Source: Clostridiales bacterium oral taxon 876 str. F0540
GTDB lineage: Bacteria; Bacillota; Clostridia; Clostridiales; Clostridiaceae
Reading direction: 5' to 3'
Assembly: GCA_000466585.1 (NCBI GenBank)
Contig: KE993509.1
Location: 1-64,000, forward strand
DNA: 64,000 bases
The notes beneath the pieces are model-generated. The model was not told the origin of the DNA. It made no database searches and worked only from the letters and a program-made list of their open reading frames with translations. The position numbers were made by a program, and so were the translations under genes. This document shows positions 34,519 to 43,314 of this stretch, in pieces (position 1 is the stretch's first letter; each line of letters starts with the position of its first letter).

Positions 34519-34675
34519 GATAAAAATATATTATAAAATACTGTACCTGATCAAATATTTCCTGTGATACCTATTATTTTATGACTTTAGTCCCTAGAAA
34601 AAAACTGTGAAATCATTTAAAATATAATAAGCATTATATTACGAAGTATTATTTATTATTCAGGGGAGATTTTAA

Positions 34676-34972
34676 ATGAGCGATATGTTTACAAAAGATA
34701 TAGTATCTATGAGAATTACAATTATAAAAGAAAAAAAGGACTGTTATATTGGAAAAGATTTTAGCGGAAATAAGTACAAGCTTATTAAAGATGAAAACTG
34801 CAAATCCTTAAAAGTTGGAGAAGATAAATATCATTATGTAGAAAAGGTAGGAAGTTCTTTATTTTATAAAAATATTTTACGTTTGCTAAGTAAAAATGAA
34901 GAACATGAAATATCTAAAAACAGCAAAATTTCTTCTCTATCCGAACTTGGAATTAGTATGAGTAATTTATAA
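34676..34972 (+). CDS. Hypothetical protein
   Basis: I do not recognise this 98-residue protein. It is soluble and basic, with a beta-rich N-terminal half (SMRITIIKEKKDCYIGKDF, then NKYKLIKDENCKSLKVGEDKYHYVEKV) that could be a small barrel, followed by a short helix and a Ser-rich tail. Start ATG 34676 has a GGGGAG ribosome binding site about 8 nt upstream, and a clear terminator follows the stop, so it is very probably expressed. Confidence 0.7.
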   Translation: MSDMFTKDIVSMRITIIKEKKDCYIGKDFSGNKYKLIKDENCKSLKVGEDKYHYVEKVGSSLFYKNILRLLSKNEEHEISKNSKISSLSELGISMSNL

Positions 34973-34997
34973 AACGTGGTGTAAAACACCACGTTTT
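34971..34997. terminator. Bidirectional terminator between a hypothetical gene and the MFS gene
   Basis: A perfect 12-bp stem, AAAACGTGGTGT/ACACCACGTTTT (34971-34982/34986-34997), with a 3-nt loop. It overlaps the stop codons of the two convergent genes. Confidence 0.85.
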
Positions 34998-36339
34998 AGT
35001 ATTTTCCTTCATTAATATCATCTAAGGTTAATCCTTTTGTTTCCACACCTGCAGCGGCAATTACTACAGCAACAACTGCAAAGACTATTGTAAGCATGAT
35101 GAATACATATGTAAAACCAGTCTGTTTTCCCCTATATTCATAAATTAAACCAACTATATAGGGTGCTATTATTGCTCCAATTCGTCCTGCTGCAGCAGCC
35201 CATCCTGTTCCGGTTGCTCTAGCTTTAGTAGGATATACTTCAGGAGTATATGCATAAACTGCTCCCCAAGCTCCCAGGCTGAAAAAATACAGCAGACATC
35301 CAAAAATAAGTACCTCTCCTAATGTGGCTGACTGACCATATAGATAAGCTGATAGGGCAGTGCCTGACAGATAAATTACTAAAACCATCTTGCGTCCTAT
35401 TTTTTCAATTAAATAAGCTGCACTGTAGTAACCCGGAAGCTGAGCAATACTCATAATTAGTGTGAATTCAAATCCCTTAACCAGACTAAATCCTTTTCCT
35501 ACAAGTAGTGTTGGTGTCCATAAGACAAAACCGTAATATCCAAAATTAATGCCAAACCAAAGAATCCATAGTACAATAGTATGCCTTAAATAATCTTTAG
35601 ACCATAAATCCATAAATGTAAAATTTGATTTACTATCCTTTTTCACAACATATATTTCTTCCTTGGCTTCACCTATTCCCGCCTGCAGTTCCATTCTGCT
35701 TACAATTTCATCAGCTTCCTTAATGAGACCCTTTTGTTCCAAATACCTTGGTGATTCTGGAATACCCTTTCTAAGATAAGCTGCATATAGAGCTGGTATT
35801 CCACCAAGAAAGAACCCTATTCGCCATCCATAGATAGGAATTAGAAGATACGATATTAATGAAGCAGCAATCCATCCCCATGCCCAGAAACTCTCAAGTA
35901 AAACAACCATTCTTCCTCTGGCTCTTGCAGGCGAAAATTCACTTACTAATGTTGATGCTGCAGGCAATTCTCCGCCCAACCCTAAGCCTGTCAAAAATCT
36001 AAATAGTAGTAGTATTGCGAAGTTAGGCGCGAAGCCTGACAATGCACTAGCTATGCCGTATAAAATAAGAGTAACAGTTATTACTGTTCTTCTACCCCAC
36101 ATATCAGCTATCATACCGGCAGCTGCTGCTCCAATTGCCATACCAAATGCAGAAGCGCTTCCTAGTAAACCTAAATCTGCTGATGTCAGCCTCCATTCCT
36201 TCCCGATAGCAGCCATCACACCTGCTACCATACCTTGATCCATGGCATCAAACAGCCATCCAATACCTGTTAAAAATAGAACTTTCCAAAGCAAAGGTGT
36301 AACAGGCAATCTTTCAATTCTCTGAGAAATATTGCTCAT
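34996..36339 (-). CDS. MFS transporter, NiaP-like
   Basis: This 447-residue major-facilitator carrier has about 12 membrane helices. The first helix reads GIGWLFDAMDQGMVAGVMA. The helix 2-3 loop has the MFS motif ADMWGRR, helix 4 has GLGLGGELPAAST, and the loop RGRMVVLLESFWAWGW is strongly like the niacin carrier NiaP (YceI) of Bacillus. Nicotinate uptake is therefore likely, but related carriers for aromatic acids are possible. The upstream region carries a near copy of the motif shared by the two orphan ABC parts of this window (36538-36553). Confidence 0.75.
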   Translation of the reverse strand: MSNISQRIERLPVTPLLWKVLFLTGIGWLFDAMDQGMVAGVMAAIGKEWRLTSADLGLLGSASAFGMAIGAAAAGMIADMWGRRTVITVTLILYGIASALSGFAPNFAILLLFRFLTGLGLGGELPAASTLVSEFSPARARGRMVVLLESFWAWGWIAASLISYLLIPIYGWRIGFFLGGIPALYAAYLRKGIPESPRYLEQKGLIKEADEIVSRMELQAGIGEAKEEIYVVKKDSKSNFTFMDLWSKDYLRHTIVLWILWFGINFGYYGFVLWTPTLLVGKGFSLVKGFEFTLIMSIAQLPGYYSAAYLIEKIGRKMVLVIYLSGTALSAYLYGQSATLGEVLIFGCLLYFFSLGAWGAVYAYTPEVYPTKARATGTGWAAAAGRIGAIIAPYIVGLIYEYRGKQTGFTYVFIMLTIVFAVVAVVIAAAGVETKGLTLDDINEGKY

Positions 36340-36586
36340 TCAGATTATCCCACTTTCTGTTTTTTCTACATTTTTCCCTAACAATAGTTTTTTATTCCCT
36401 TAATTACTATCTGAAGTTTAATATTTCAAGGTAACCCTTTCTTTAAACCTATTTACAAAGTAAGCTTATTCATAGTCAATATCTTTATCACATCCAGTAA
36501 TATCAATGATATAATATTGATATTAAATAACTTTCATATTACTTCACTTATGACTAAAACTTACCCATAATTTAAAGCATATAAAA
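36340..36586 (-). promoter_or_regulatory. Upstream region of the MFS gene with operator-like sites
   Basis: Read toward the MFS gene, this gap holds TCATA-AG-TGAAGTAAT (36538-36553), a perfect inverted repeat AATATCAAT-N8-ATTGATATT (36499-36507/36516-36524), and a TTGACT/GTAAAT pair with 17-bp spacing that could be the promoter. No riboswitch core was recognised. Confidence 0.4.
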
Positions 36587-36617
36587 AGACACCCTTAGCT
36601 TTCAAAGGATGTCTCTT
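36582..36617 (-). terminator. Terminator of the spore protein gene
   Basis: Minus-strand stem AGACATCCTT/AAGGGTGTCT (36605-36614/36587-36596, one G-U pair) followed by TTTTA. It is about 60 nt after the stop of the SASP gene. Confidence 0.75.
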
Positions 36618-36673
36618 TATAAAATGCATAACATTTCTCTAATCACTCATTTAAACTCTAAATTGAAATTTGA

Positions 36674-36871
36674 TTATTTAAGATTGCTTTCGTAAGCTTC
36701 AACCATTTTTTTGACCATTTGTCCGCCTACTGATCCTGCTTCTCTTGATGTTAAATCTCCATTGTAACCTTCTTTAAGGCTAACACCAACTTCGCTAGCA
36801 GCTTCCATCTTAAATTTATTTAAACCTTCCTTTGCTTGTGGTACTAGGACTCTGTTACTTTTATTTGACAT
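36674..36871 (-). CDS. Alpha/beta-type small acid-soluble spore protein
   Basis: This is a 65-residue canonical DNA-binding spore protein. The N-terminal GPR-site region is KFKMEAASEVGVSLKEG, and the second conserved helix is TSREAGSVGGQMVKKMVEAYE with the Gly-Gly pair. It is of standard family length, in contrast to the long variant at 1985-2266. AAGGAGGG precedes the ATG. It is transcribed alone and ends at the hairpin at 36582-36617. Confidence 0.95.
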   Translation of the reverse strand: MSNKSNRVLVPQAKEGLNKFKMEAASEVGVSLKEGYNGDLTSREAGSVGGQMVKKMVEAYESNLK

Positions 36872-37097
36872 ATTAAATCCCTCCTTTTTAATAATTGCTA
36901 TTGTATTATAATTATTTGCAGATACTGTTATTTTACACTATAGAATTTCTGCCACAATTGCCACATAAGGCCATAGGCAATTATTAGTAAAAATAGACTC
37001 TTATTTTTGAGGTAAACATCTAGTAAAATCAACAGAAAATTAAAAATATACTTTAATATATTAATAATTATTCAATATAGTTGTGAGCAAGAAACTA

Positions 37098-37134
37098 TTA
37101 ACATAATGTCCCTTTAAGTCATACTATGAAGTAT
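37098..37134 (+). promoter_or_regulatory. Candidate promoter/operator of the orphan binding protein
   Basis: TTAACA (37098-37103), 18 bp, TACTAT (37122-37127) is a possible promoter. It overlaps TCATA-CTA-TGAAGTAT (37119-37134), which contains the small inverted repeat ATACT-ATGA-AGTAT. The same gapped motif is found before the ATPase-permease operon at 55375-55390. Confidence 0.45.
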
Positions 37135-37162
37135 ATTAAAATTTTTGATCGGAGGCATATGT

Positions 37163-38200
37163 ATGAAGAAAAAATATTTAAATTTACTTTCATTAATTTT
37201 TTCTTTTGTTTTAATTAGCACAGTCTTTGCAGGATGTAAAAAAGATACTAAAACTTCTGGAACTGATAAACCGGTAGTAAAAGTAAGGCTTAATGAAGTT
37301 ACTCGTTCAATATTCTATGCTCCTTTTTATGCAGCAATGAATCAGGGATTCTTTAAAGAAGAAGGCTTAGATATAGATCTTACAACCGGTGAAGGCGCAG
37401 ATAAAACAATGCAGCAGGTACTTAGTGGTAGTGCTGATATTGGTTTCTGTGGACCGGAACAGGTAATATATATTTATAATCAAAAAAGAGAGGATTATCC
37501 TGTTATATTTGGACAGCTAACCCAAAAAGACGGTTCCTTTTTGGTATCTAGAAAAGAAGAAAAGAATTTCACCTGGGAATCTTTAAAGGGAAGAACAATT
37601 TTAGGTGGAAGACCTGGTGGAGTTCCGGAAATGGCTCTTGAGTATGTACTTAAAAATCACGGCTTAACTCCTGGAAAGGATGTCAACATTATTACTAACG
37701 TAGCTTTTGCTGCTGCTCCCGGCGCATTCAAAGGTGGAACTGGAGAATATGCAGCACTTTTTGAGCCAAGTGCAAGCATGCTTACTAAAGATAATTCAGC
37801 TTATATAGTAGCTTCAGTAGGAAAAGAAGCTGGTGTTATTCCTTACACCTGCTATTTTTCAGCAAAGTCCTATATGGATAAAAATCCTGATGTTATAGAA
37901 AGATTTACAAGAGCTGTTTATAAGGGCCAGTTATGGATTCAGAAAAATAGTGAAGCCGATGTAGCAAAATCCATAAAATCCTTCTTTCCTGGTACAGATG
38001 AGGAGCTTATAGTTAATGTTATTGAAAATTATAAATCTATTGATGCTTATGCCCCGAATTTAGTGCTTAAAGAAGAAAACCTGACAAAGTTAATGGATAT
38101 AATTCAGTCTTACAAGGCTGATTTAATTACTGAAAGACCTCCTTTCAGTAAGATTGTTAATAACAGCTTTGCTGAAAAGGCTTTAAAAGACGTGAAATGA
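37163..38200 (+). CDS. ABC transporter substrate-binding lipoprotein, NMT1/THI5-like (orphan)
   Basis: This 345-residue binding protein is of the SsuA/TauA/ThiY class, used for sulfonates, pyrimidines and related small molecules. The lipobox is FAGC with Cys at residue 25. The opening FYAPFYAAMNQGFFKEEGLDI and GSADIGFCGPEQVI are typical for the family. The start is ATG 37163 with CGGAGG 6 nt upstream; the in-frame TTG at 37145 precedes that site and is rejected. No permease or ATPase gene is adjacent. The missing partners may be the ATPase-permease pair at 55448-57002. Confidence 0.88.
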   Translation: MKKKYLNLLSLIFSFVLISTVFAGCKKDTKTSGTDKPVVKVRLNEVTRSIFYAPFYAAMNQGFFKEEGLDIDLTTGEGADKTMQQVLSGSADIGFCGPEQVIYIYNQKREDYPVIFGQLTQKDGSFLVSRKEEKNFTWESLKGRTILGGRPGGVPEMALEYVLKNHGLTPGKDVNIITNVAFAAAPGAFKGGTGEYAALFEPSASMLTKDNSAYIVASVGKEAGVIPYTCYFSAKSYMDKNPDVIERFTRAVYKGQLWIQKNSEADVAKSIKSFFPGTDEELIVNVIENYKSIDAYAPNLVLKEENLTKLMDIIQSYKADLITERPPFSKIVNNSFAEKALKDVK

Positions 38201-38220
38201 TATGAGTATATAGTAATGGA

Positions 38221-38252
38221 AATAGGACGGTTAATTTACCGTCCTATTCTAC
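38221..38252 (+). terminator. Terminator of the binding-protein gene
   Basis: A perfect 11-bp stem, AATAGGACGGT/ACCGTCCTATT (38221-38231/38238-38248), with a 6-nt loop, is followed by a short T-rich tail. It may also serve polC on the other strand. Confidence 0.8.
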
Positions 38253-38284
38253 TTTATGAACATTGATTTAGCACTCCAAAATAC

Positions 38285-41200
38285 TTATGCAAGTAAATCA
38301 AAAAGAGACATCTGATCACTTTCAGGAAGTCCCTTTAAGCAATCAAACTTCTTAAGAAGATCTGCAGCAGAATTTCCAATTTTAGAACGCTTCTTTAAAT
38401 CTTCTATGGAGCTTATAGAATTTTCATTCCTAATAGCATCCTGAACTGCATTATATACACCTTCAGCAGCAACATTTCCCATACCAGCTATGCTATTTAA
38501 AGGCGGCCTTAGCCCATCATCTTCTACCAAAAATCTCGTAGCATGCGACTTATATAGGTCAATAGGTAGGAATTTCAGTCCTCTTTCGTACATTTCAAGA
38601 ACAAGTTCCAAGTCATCATACATATCCTTATCCTTTGGTGCAGCTTGGTTTCCCATCATTTCAATTTCCTTCATCTTTGCTTTAACTTTTTCTTTTCCAA
38701 ATATCATAAATTCAGCATCAAAAGCCTTAGCTCTAATAGAAAAGTAGGCTGCGTAATAAGCCATTGGTATATGAACCTTAAACCAAGCTATTCTAAAAGC
38801 CATTGTTACATAAGCAGCTGCATGGGCCTTAGGGAACATATACTTTATCTTTTTACAAGACTCAATATACCATTCAGGCACCTCATGTTCCCTCATCAGT
38901 GCTTCGTACTCTGGAAACTTTGGATCCTTAAGCGCTTTACCTTTACGCACTGTTTCCATTATCTTAAAGGCTGTATTCGGAGGAAGTCCTTTTTTAATTA
39001 GGTAAACCATAATATCATCTCTTGTACATACGGCTTCACTTATACTGGTAACTATTCCCGAATCAATTAAGTCTTTTGCATTCCCCAGCCACACATCTGT
39101 ACCATGTGAAAGACCGGATATACATATTAGATCCATAAAAGTCTTTGGCATTGTATCTAAAAGCATTCCTCTAACGAATTTAGTACCAAATTCCGGTATA
39201 CCAAAGCTTCCAACCTTTGAATTTATCTGTTCAGGCACTACTCCTAAAGCTTCTGTAGAAGAAAATATTGACATAGTAGCTTTGTCATCCAAAGGTATAG
39301 TTTTAGGATCAACCCCTGTGATATCCTGAAGCATTCTTATAACTGTAGGATCATCATGACCCAGTATATCTAGCTTCAACAAGTTTTGGTCTATAGAGTG
39401 GTAGTCAAAATGTGTGGTTATTATATCTGAATTAGGGTCATCCGCAGGATGTTGTACCGGGCAGAATTCAAAAATTTCACGTCCTTTAGGTACAACTATT
39501 ATTCCACCGGGATGCTGTCCTGTAGTTCTTTTAATACCAGTGCACCCCTTTGAAATTCTCATTATTTCAGCTTTATTTATTGTAATACCTTTTTCCTCAA
39601 AATATTTTTTAACATACCCGAAGGCTGTTTTTTCTGCTATTGTACCTATCGTTCCTGCCTTAAATGTGGTACCTTTTCCAAAGATAACCTCTGTATATCT
39701 ATGCGCTTTTGCTTGGTATTCACCTGAAAAATTTAAGTCTATATCAGGCTCTTTGTCTCCATTAAAGCCTAGGAAGGTTTCAAAGGGGATATCTATACCA
39801 TCTTTAGCCAATTGTTCTCCGCATATAGGACATGTCTTATCAGGCAAATCAAAGCCAATATTACATCCATAATCATTAAAATCCGAGTGCTTGCACTTTG
39901 GACATCTATAATGAGGAGGCAGAGCATTTACCTCAGTTATACCTGTCATATAAGCAACAACAGAAGAACCAACGGAACCTCTGGAACCCACTAAATAGCC
40001 ATCTTCATTAGATTTCCAAACAAGCTTTTGCGCTATAATATACATTACTGAAAAGCCATTTTTTATTATTGAATCCAATTCCTTTTCTAGTCTTTGTTCA
40101 ACTATTTCAGGAAGAGGATCACCGTATAACTCATGTGCCTTTCCATAGGTAATATCTCTAATTGTCTGCTCGCAGCCATCTATATGAGGTGTTGCCTTTT
40201 CAGGTGAAATTGGACTTATCTGCTCGCACATATCTGATATTAAATTAGTATTTTTAACCACTACCTCATATGCCTTGCTGCGACCCAAATAAGAAAACTC
40301 CTCGAGCATTTCCTCAGTAGTCTTCAGATATAAAGGAGCTTGATTATCTGCATCCTTAAATCCTTGCCCCGCTTCAAGTATACGTCTGTAAATCTCGTCT
40401 TCAGGGTCTATAAAATGAACATCGCCGGTAGCTACTACGGGTTTATTAAGCCTTTCACCTAAAGCAATAATTTTTCTATTTATTTCTTTTAAATATTCTT
40501 TGTCCGGTACCTGCTCCTGCCTAACTAGGTAATCATTATTCCCGATTGGTTGAATTTCAAGATAATCATAATCCTCTGCAATAGTCTCAATCTCCTCTTC
40601 AGACTTTCCAAGAAGTATTGCCTGATAAAGCTCACCTTCACTGCAGGCACTACCTAAAATTAAACCTTCTGAAAATTTTTTAAACATACTCTTTAGTATT
40701 CGTGGCTTTTTGTAGAAGTAATCTAGATGAGAATATGATACAAGCTTATATAAGTTTTTTAAACCTATATTATTTTTAGCTAATATTATTGCATGGTAAG
40801 TCTTAAGCTTTTTGAATTCTTCCTTTTTTGATTCTTCGTCACTGCTGTATACATCTATATCATCAAGATTCTCTGAGCCTCTTTCCTTAAGCTTTTCAAG
40901 CATTACTTTAAATACTTTTACTGTTGTATCAACGTCATCTAAGGCTCTGTGAGCAACCTCCGCCTTTATACCAAGGTTTTTAGCTATTCTTCCAAGCTTA
41001 TAGCTTTTAAACTCTGGAAATATAGCCTGTGCAAGAGTTAAGGTATCTACGTATGTAAAATCGAAATCATATCCTAATACTTTTGCATTATGTTTTAGAA
41101 AATTAATATCAAATGCAGCATTATGAGCAACTAAAACGCTACCTTTGATAAATTCAAGCATTTTTGGAAATACCTGCTCAATGGTTTCTGCATCTCTTAC

Positions 41201-42646
41201 CATATCATCAGTTATATTGGTGACTTCTATAACCTTTGCAGGAATAGGTTTCTCAGGATTTACAAAACAGCTAAAATTATCTACTACCTTTCCGTCCTGA
41301 TATTTCATTATTCCTATTTCAGTAATCTTTTCAGTTACTGGCGAAAAGCCTGTAGTCTCAAGATCCAGCACGCAGTAAGAAGTATCTATGCTCTGCCCTT
41401 TAGAGTTTACTACTGAAGACTTTTTATCAGGAGCTAAATAAGCTTCAACTCCATATATAACCTTCATGTCAGGATTATTTCTCCCAAGAAGCTTATGTGC
41501 TTCTGGAAAAGCCTGAACCACTCCATGATCTGTTATGGCAATAGATTTCATTCCCCAACTCATAGCTCTCTTTATTAACTCAGTAGCGCTGGTCATTGCA
41601 TCCATCTGGCTCATCTGAGTATGCATATGAAGCTCAACTCTTTTTATCTCTGCCCTGTCCTGCCGCTTAGACTTCTTTATACCATCTGTTTCTACAATAG
41701 TATTTGCAATTAGCTCAACTTCACCAGAAAATTTGCTGTAACCTGCATTTCCTAAAAGCCTTACACCTTTAGCTTTTTTAAGCCTTGAGAATACTTCATC
41801 ATACTCACCGGGTTTTAAAAAGGACTTACAAGTCATAGAGCTTGAACCATCATATAGATCAAAGGAAACCAACACTTTTCCACTCTTTAATTCCTTTGCC
41901 TCTAAATTTGAAACTTCTCCCTCTAAAGCTATCCTTCCTTCATCCGGAGTGATATCAGTAATTTTTATTATAGGTTCCTTGAATTTAGAATTTCTGCCTA
42001 ATATAAGGAATGGATCACCTTTTTTATTATCAGCTTCTTCTTTAATTTCTTGTTTATTGAATGCAGCTTCCTTAGAAGGCTTAGCTTCATTTTTAACTGG
42101 CTCAGTCTTAACTTCACGATGAATAAACATCTTTTCACTTAAACGAGTTTCCTCTTCAAGCCTTAATAATTCTTCACTGCTTATTTTATCAATAAAGTTA
42201 ATTTTATAGGAAGCTCCATACAAATTTTTAATTGCCTCCTGAATTTTCTTATCATAATCCATAGCCTTTAAAAATCCTGATACAGCCATTTTAAAACTAA
42301 AATTTATTGTATCTTCAGCTACTTCATATTCGCTGTTTCCAAGTACAGCTTTTAACGCAGGATACTTTTCAGAAAGTGTAAATATAATATTCCTCATTTC
42401 CTGCTCTATAGGCTTTTTCTCTGTTCCATCAGCATATTTTACCGTAACAATGGAGTTTTCCAAGGCAAATCTTTGCTTTATAAAATTATTAAGTCCCTCA
42501 AACTCGCTTATATCTATATATCTATCTGAATTTATTTTCAACTCAAGAGTTTTTGTTTTTTTGCTTAATACTACCCCTTCGACAATGGCAGTTTTTATGT
42601 TTCCCGCTGATCTATAATCGCTAAAAACTTCACTTATCCTTTTCAT
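38285..42646 (-). CDS. polC: DNA polymerase III alpha subunit, PolC (Gram-positive type)
   Basis: This is the leading-strand replicative polymerase, 1453 residues from ATG 42646. Domain order is PolC-specific. An N-terminal region with an OB fold (about 220-320) comes first, then a PHP domain (begins near VELHMHTQMSQMDAM), interrupted by a DEDDh 3'-5' exonuclease (CVLDLETTGF to about ALDDVDTT). The rest of PHP, the polymerase core (GSRGSVGSS, PDIDLNFSGEYQ) and a zinc-binding Cys set (CPKC, CPIC) follow. The length is normal. The start is uncertain: a GTG at 42682 has no ribosome binding site, while GGGAGAAGG lies somewhat far (12-13 nt) from ATG 42646. Confidence 0.96.
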   Translation of the reverse strand: MKRISEVFSDYRSAGNIKTAIVEGVVLSKKTKTLELKINSDRYIDISEFEGLNNFIKQRFALENSIVTVKYADGTEKKPIEQEMRNIIFTLSEKYPALKAVLGNSEYEVAEDTINFSFKMAVSGFLKAMDYDKKIQEAIKNLYGASYKINFIDKISSEELLRLEEETRLSEKMFIHREVKTEPVKNEAKPSKEAAFNKQEIKEEADNKKGDPFLILGRNSKFKEPIIKITDITPDEGRIALEGEVSNLEAKELKSGKVLVSFDLYDGSSSMTCKSFLKPGEYDEVFSRLKKAKGVRLLGNAGYSKFSGEVELIANTIVETDGIKKSKRQDRAEIKRVELHMHTQMSQMDAMTSATELIKRAMSWGMKSIAITDHGVVQAFPEAHKLLGRNNPDMKVIYGVEAYLAPDKKSSVVNSKGQSIDTSYCVLDLETTGFSPVTEKITEIGIMKYQDGKVVDNFSCFVNPEKPIPAKVIEVTNITDDMVRDAETIEQVFPKMLEFIKGSVLVAHNAAFDINFLKHNAKVLGYDFDFTYVDTLTLAQAIFPEFKSYKLGRIAKNLGIKAEVAHRALDDVDTTVKVFKVMLEKLKERGSENLDDIDVYSSDEESKKEEFKKLKTYHAIILAKNNIGLKNLYKLVSYSHLDYFYKKPRILKSMFKKFSEGLILGSACSEGELYQAILLGKSEEEIETIAEDYDYLEIQPIGNNDYLVRQEQVPDKEYLKEINRKIIALGERLNKPVVATGDVHFIDPEDEIYRRILEAGQGFKDADNQAPLYLKTTEEMLEEFSYLGRSKAYEVVVKNTNLISDMCEQISPISPEKATPHIDGCEQTIRDITYGKAHELYGDPLPEIVEQRLEKELDSIIKNGFSVMYIIAQKLVWKSNEDGYLVGSRGSVGSSVVAYMTGITEVNALPPHYRCPKCKHSDFNDYGCNIGFDLPDKTCPICGEQLAKDGIDIPFETFLGFNGDKEPDIDLNFSGEYQAKAHRYTEVIFGKGTTFKAGTIGTIAEKTAFGYVKKYFEEKGITINKAEIMRISKGCTGIKRTTGQHPGGIIVVPKGREIFEFCPVQHPADDPNSDIITTHFDYHSIDQNLLKLDILGHDDPTVIRMLQDITGVDPKTIPLDDKATMSIFSSTEALGVVPEQINSKVGSFGIPEFGTKFVRGMLLDTMPKTFMDLICISGLSHGTDVWLGNAKDLIDSGIVTSISEAVCTRDDIMVYLIKKGLPPNTAFKIMETVRKGKALKDPKFPEYEALMREHEVPEWYIESCKKIKYMFPKAHAAAYVTMAFRIAWFKVHIPMAYYAAYFSIRAKAFDAEFMIFGKEKVKAKMKEIEMMGNQAAPKDKDMYDDLELVLEMYERGLKFLPIDLYKSHATRFLVEDDGLRPPLNSIAGMGNVAAEGVYNAVQDAIRNENSISSIEDLKKRSKIGNSAADLLKKFDCLKGLPESDQMSLFDLLA

Positions 42647-42739
42647 GCTAATTTTCAACCTTCTCCCAAAAATTTTTAGCACCTTACTATTATATAAGAA
42701 GGCTTTTGCTTTGTCATGAAGAAAAAATAATATAGAAAT

Positions 42740-43204
42740 TTATAATATTTCCAATATTTCTACAGTATATATACCGCTTGGAGCATTAACTTCAGCTACA
42801 TCCCCAGCTTTTTTCCCCGCTAATGCTTTACCTAAATCGGATTCTATACTAACTATCATATTTTCCGGTTCAGCATCAAGAGTGGTTGTTATTGATATAA
42901 TCTCTTCTTCACCGTCTTCTATAAATTTAACTCGAGCTTTACTTTTAATTCCAAGCACTGATTTATCTATGTTTTTATCATCTACTACTATTGCTGTTGA
43001 AATCATAGTTAATAAATACTGAATTCTATTGTCATTTTCTCGATAATTAGCACAGGCTTCTTTATATTCTGCGTTTTCAGATCTGTCACCGTGTGCAGCA
43101 GCCTCCATTTTTTCTTTCGCTATCTCAGCCCTTTTTACAGTCATTCTATACTCTAATTCTTCTTTTAGCTTATTAATATTTTCTTCTGTGAGAATATTTT
43201 TCAT
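42740..43204 (-). CDS. greA: Transcription elongation factor GreA
   Basis: This 154-residue factor binds RNA polymerase and stimulates cleavage of backtracked RNA. The N-terminal coiled coil with the acidic tip is visible (GDRSENAEYKEACANYRENDNRIQYL), and the C-terminal FKBP-like domain includes KAGDVAEVNAPSGIYTVEI. It is upstream of polC in the same direction, with about 94 nt between the stop and the PolC ATG; the two may be co-transcribed. GGAGG lies upstream of the ATG. Confidence 0.95.
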   Translation of the reverse strand: MKNILTEENINKLKEELEYRMTVKRAEIAKEKMEAAAHGDRSENAEYKEACANYRENDNRIQYLLTMISTAIVVDDKNIDKSVLGIKSKARVKFIEDGEEEIISITTTLDAEPENMIVSIESDLGKALAGKKAGDVAEVNAPSGIYTVEILEIL

Positions 43205-43264
43205 ATAAGGTTAGACCTCCATAATATATTATTTAAATATTATATCAAACTCATATAAAAATAA

Positions 43265-43312
43265 AAATAGAAGCATAGGCAAATTATATTTTAAATATGC
43301 CCATGCCTCAAA
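43265..43312 (-). terminator. Terminator of the activase-like gene
   Basis: Minus-strand stem GCATGGGCA/TGCCTATGC (43298-43306/43273-43281, one G-U pair) with an AT-rich loop that can itself pair, followed by TTCTATTTTTATTTTT. It starts just after the stop codon. Confidence 0.8.
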
Positions 43313-43314
43313 AT

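Noticed and set aside
36955..36996. Riboswitch-like hairpin (ATTGCC...GGCAAT) between the spore protein and the binding-protein gene
   Set aside because: Only a 6-bp stem with a large loop, far from the start codon, and no recognised core sequence.
38414..39994. Several plus-strand frames of 60-150 codons inside polC
   Set aside because: All are shadows of the PolC reading frame and have no Shine-Dalgarno or family pattern.
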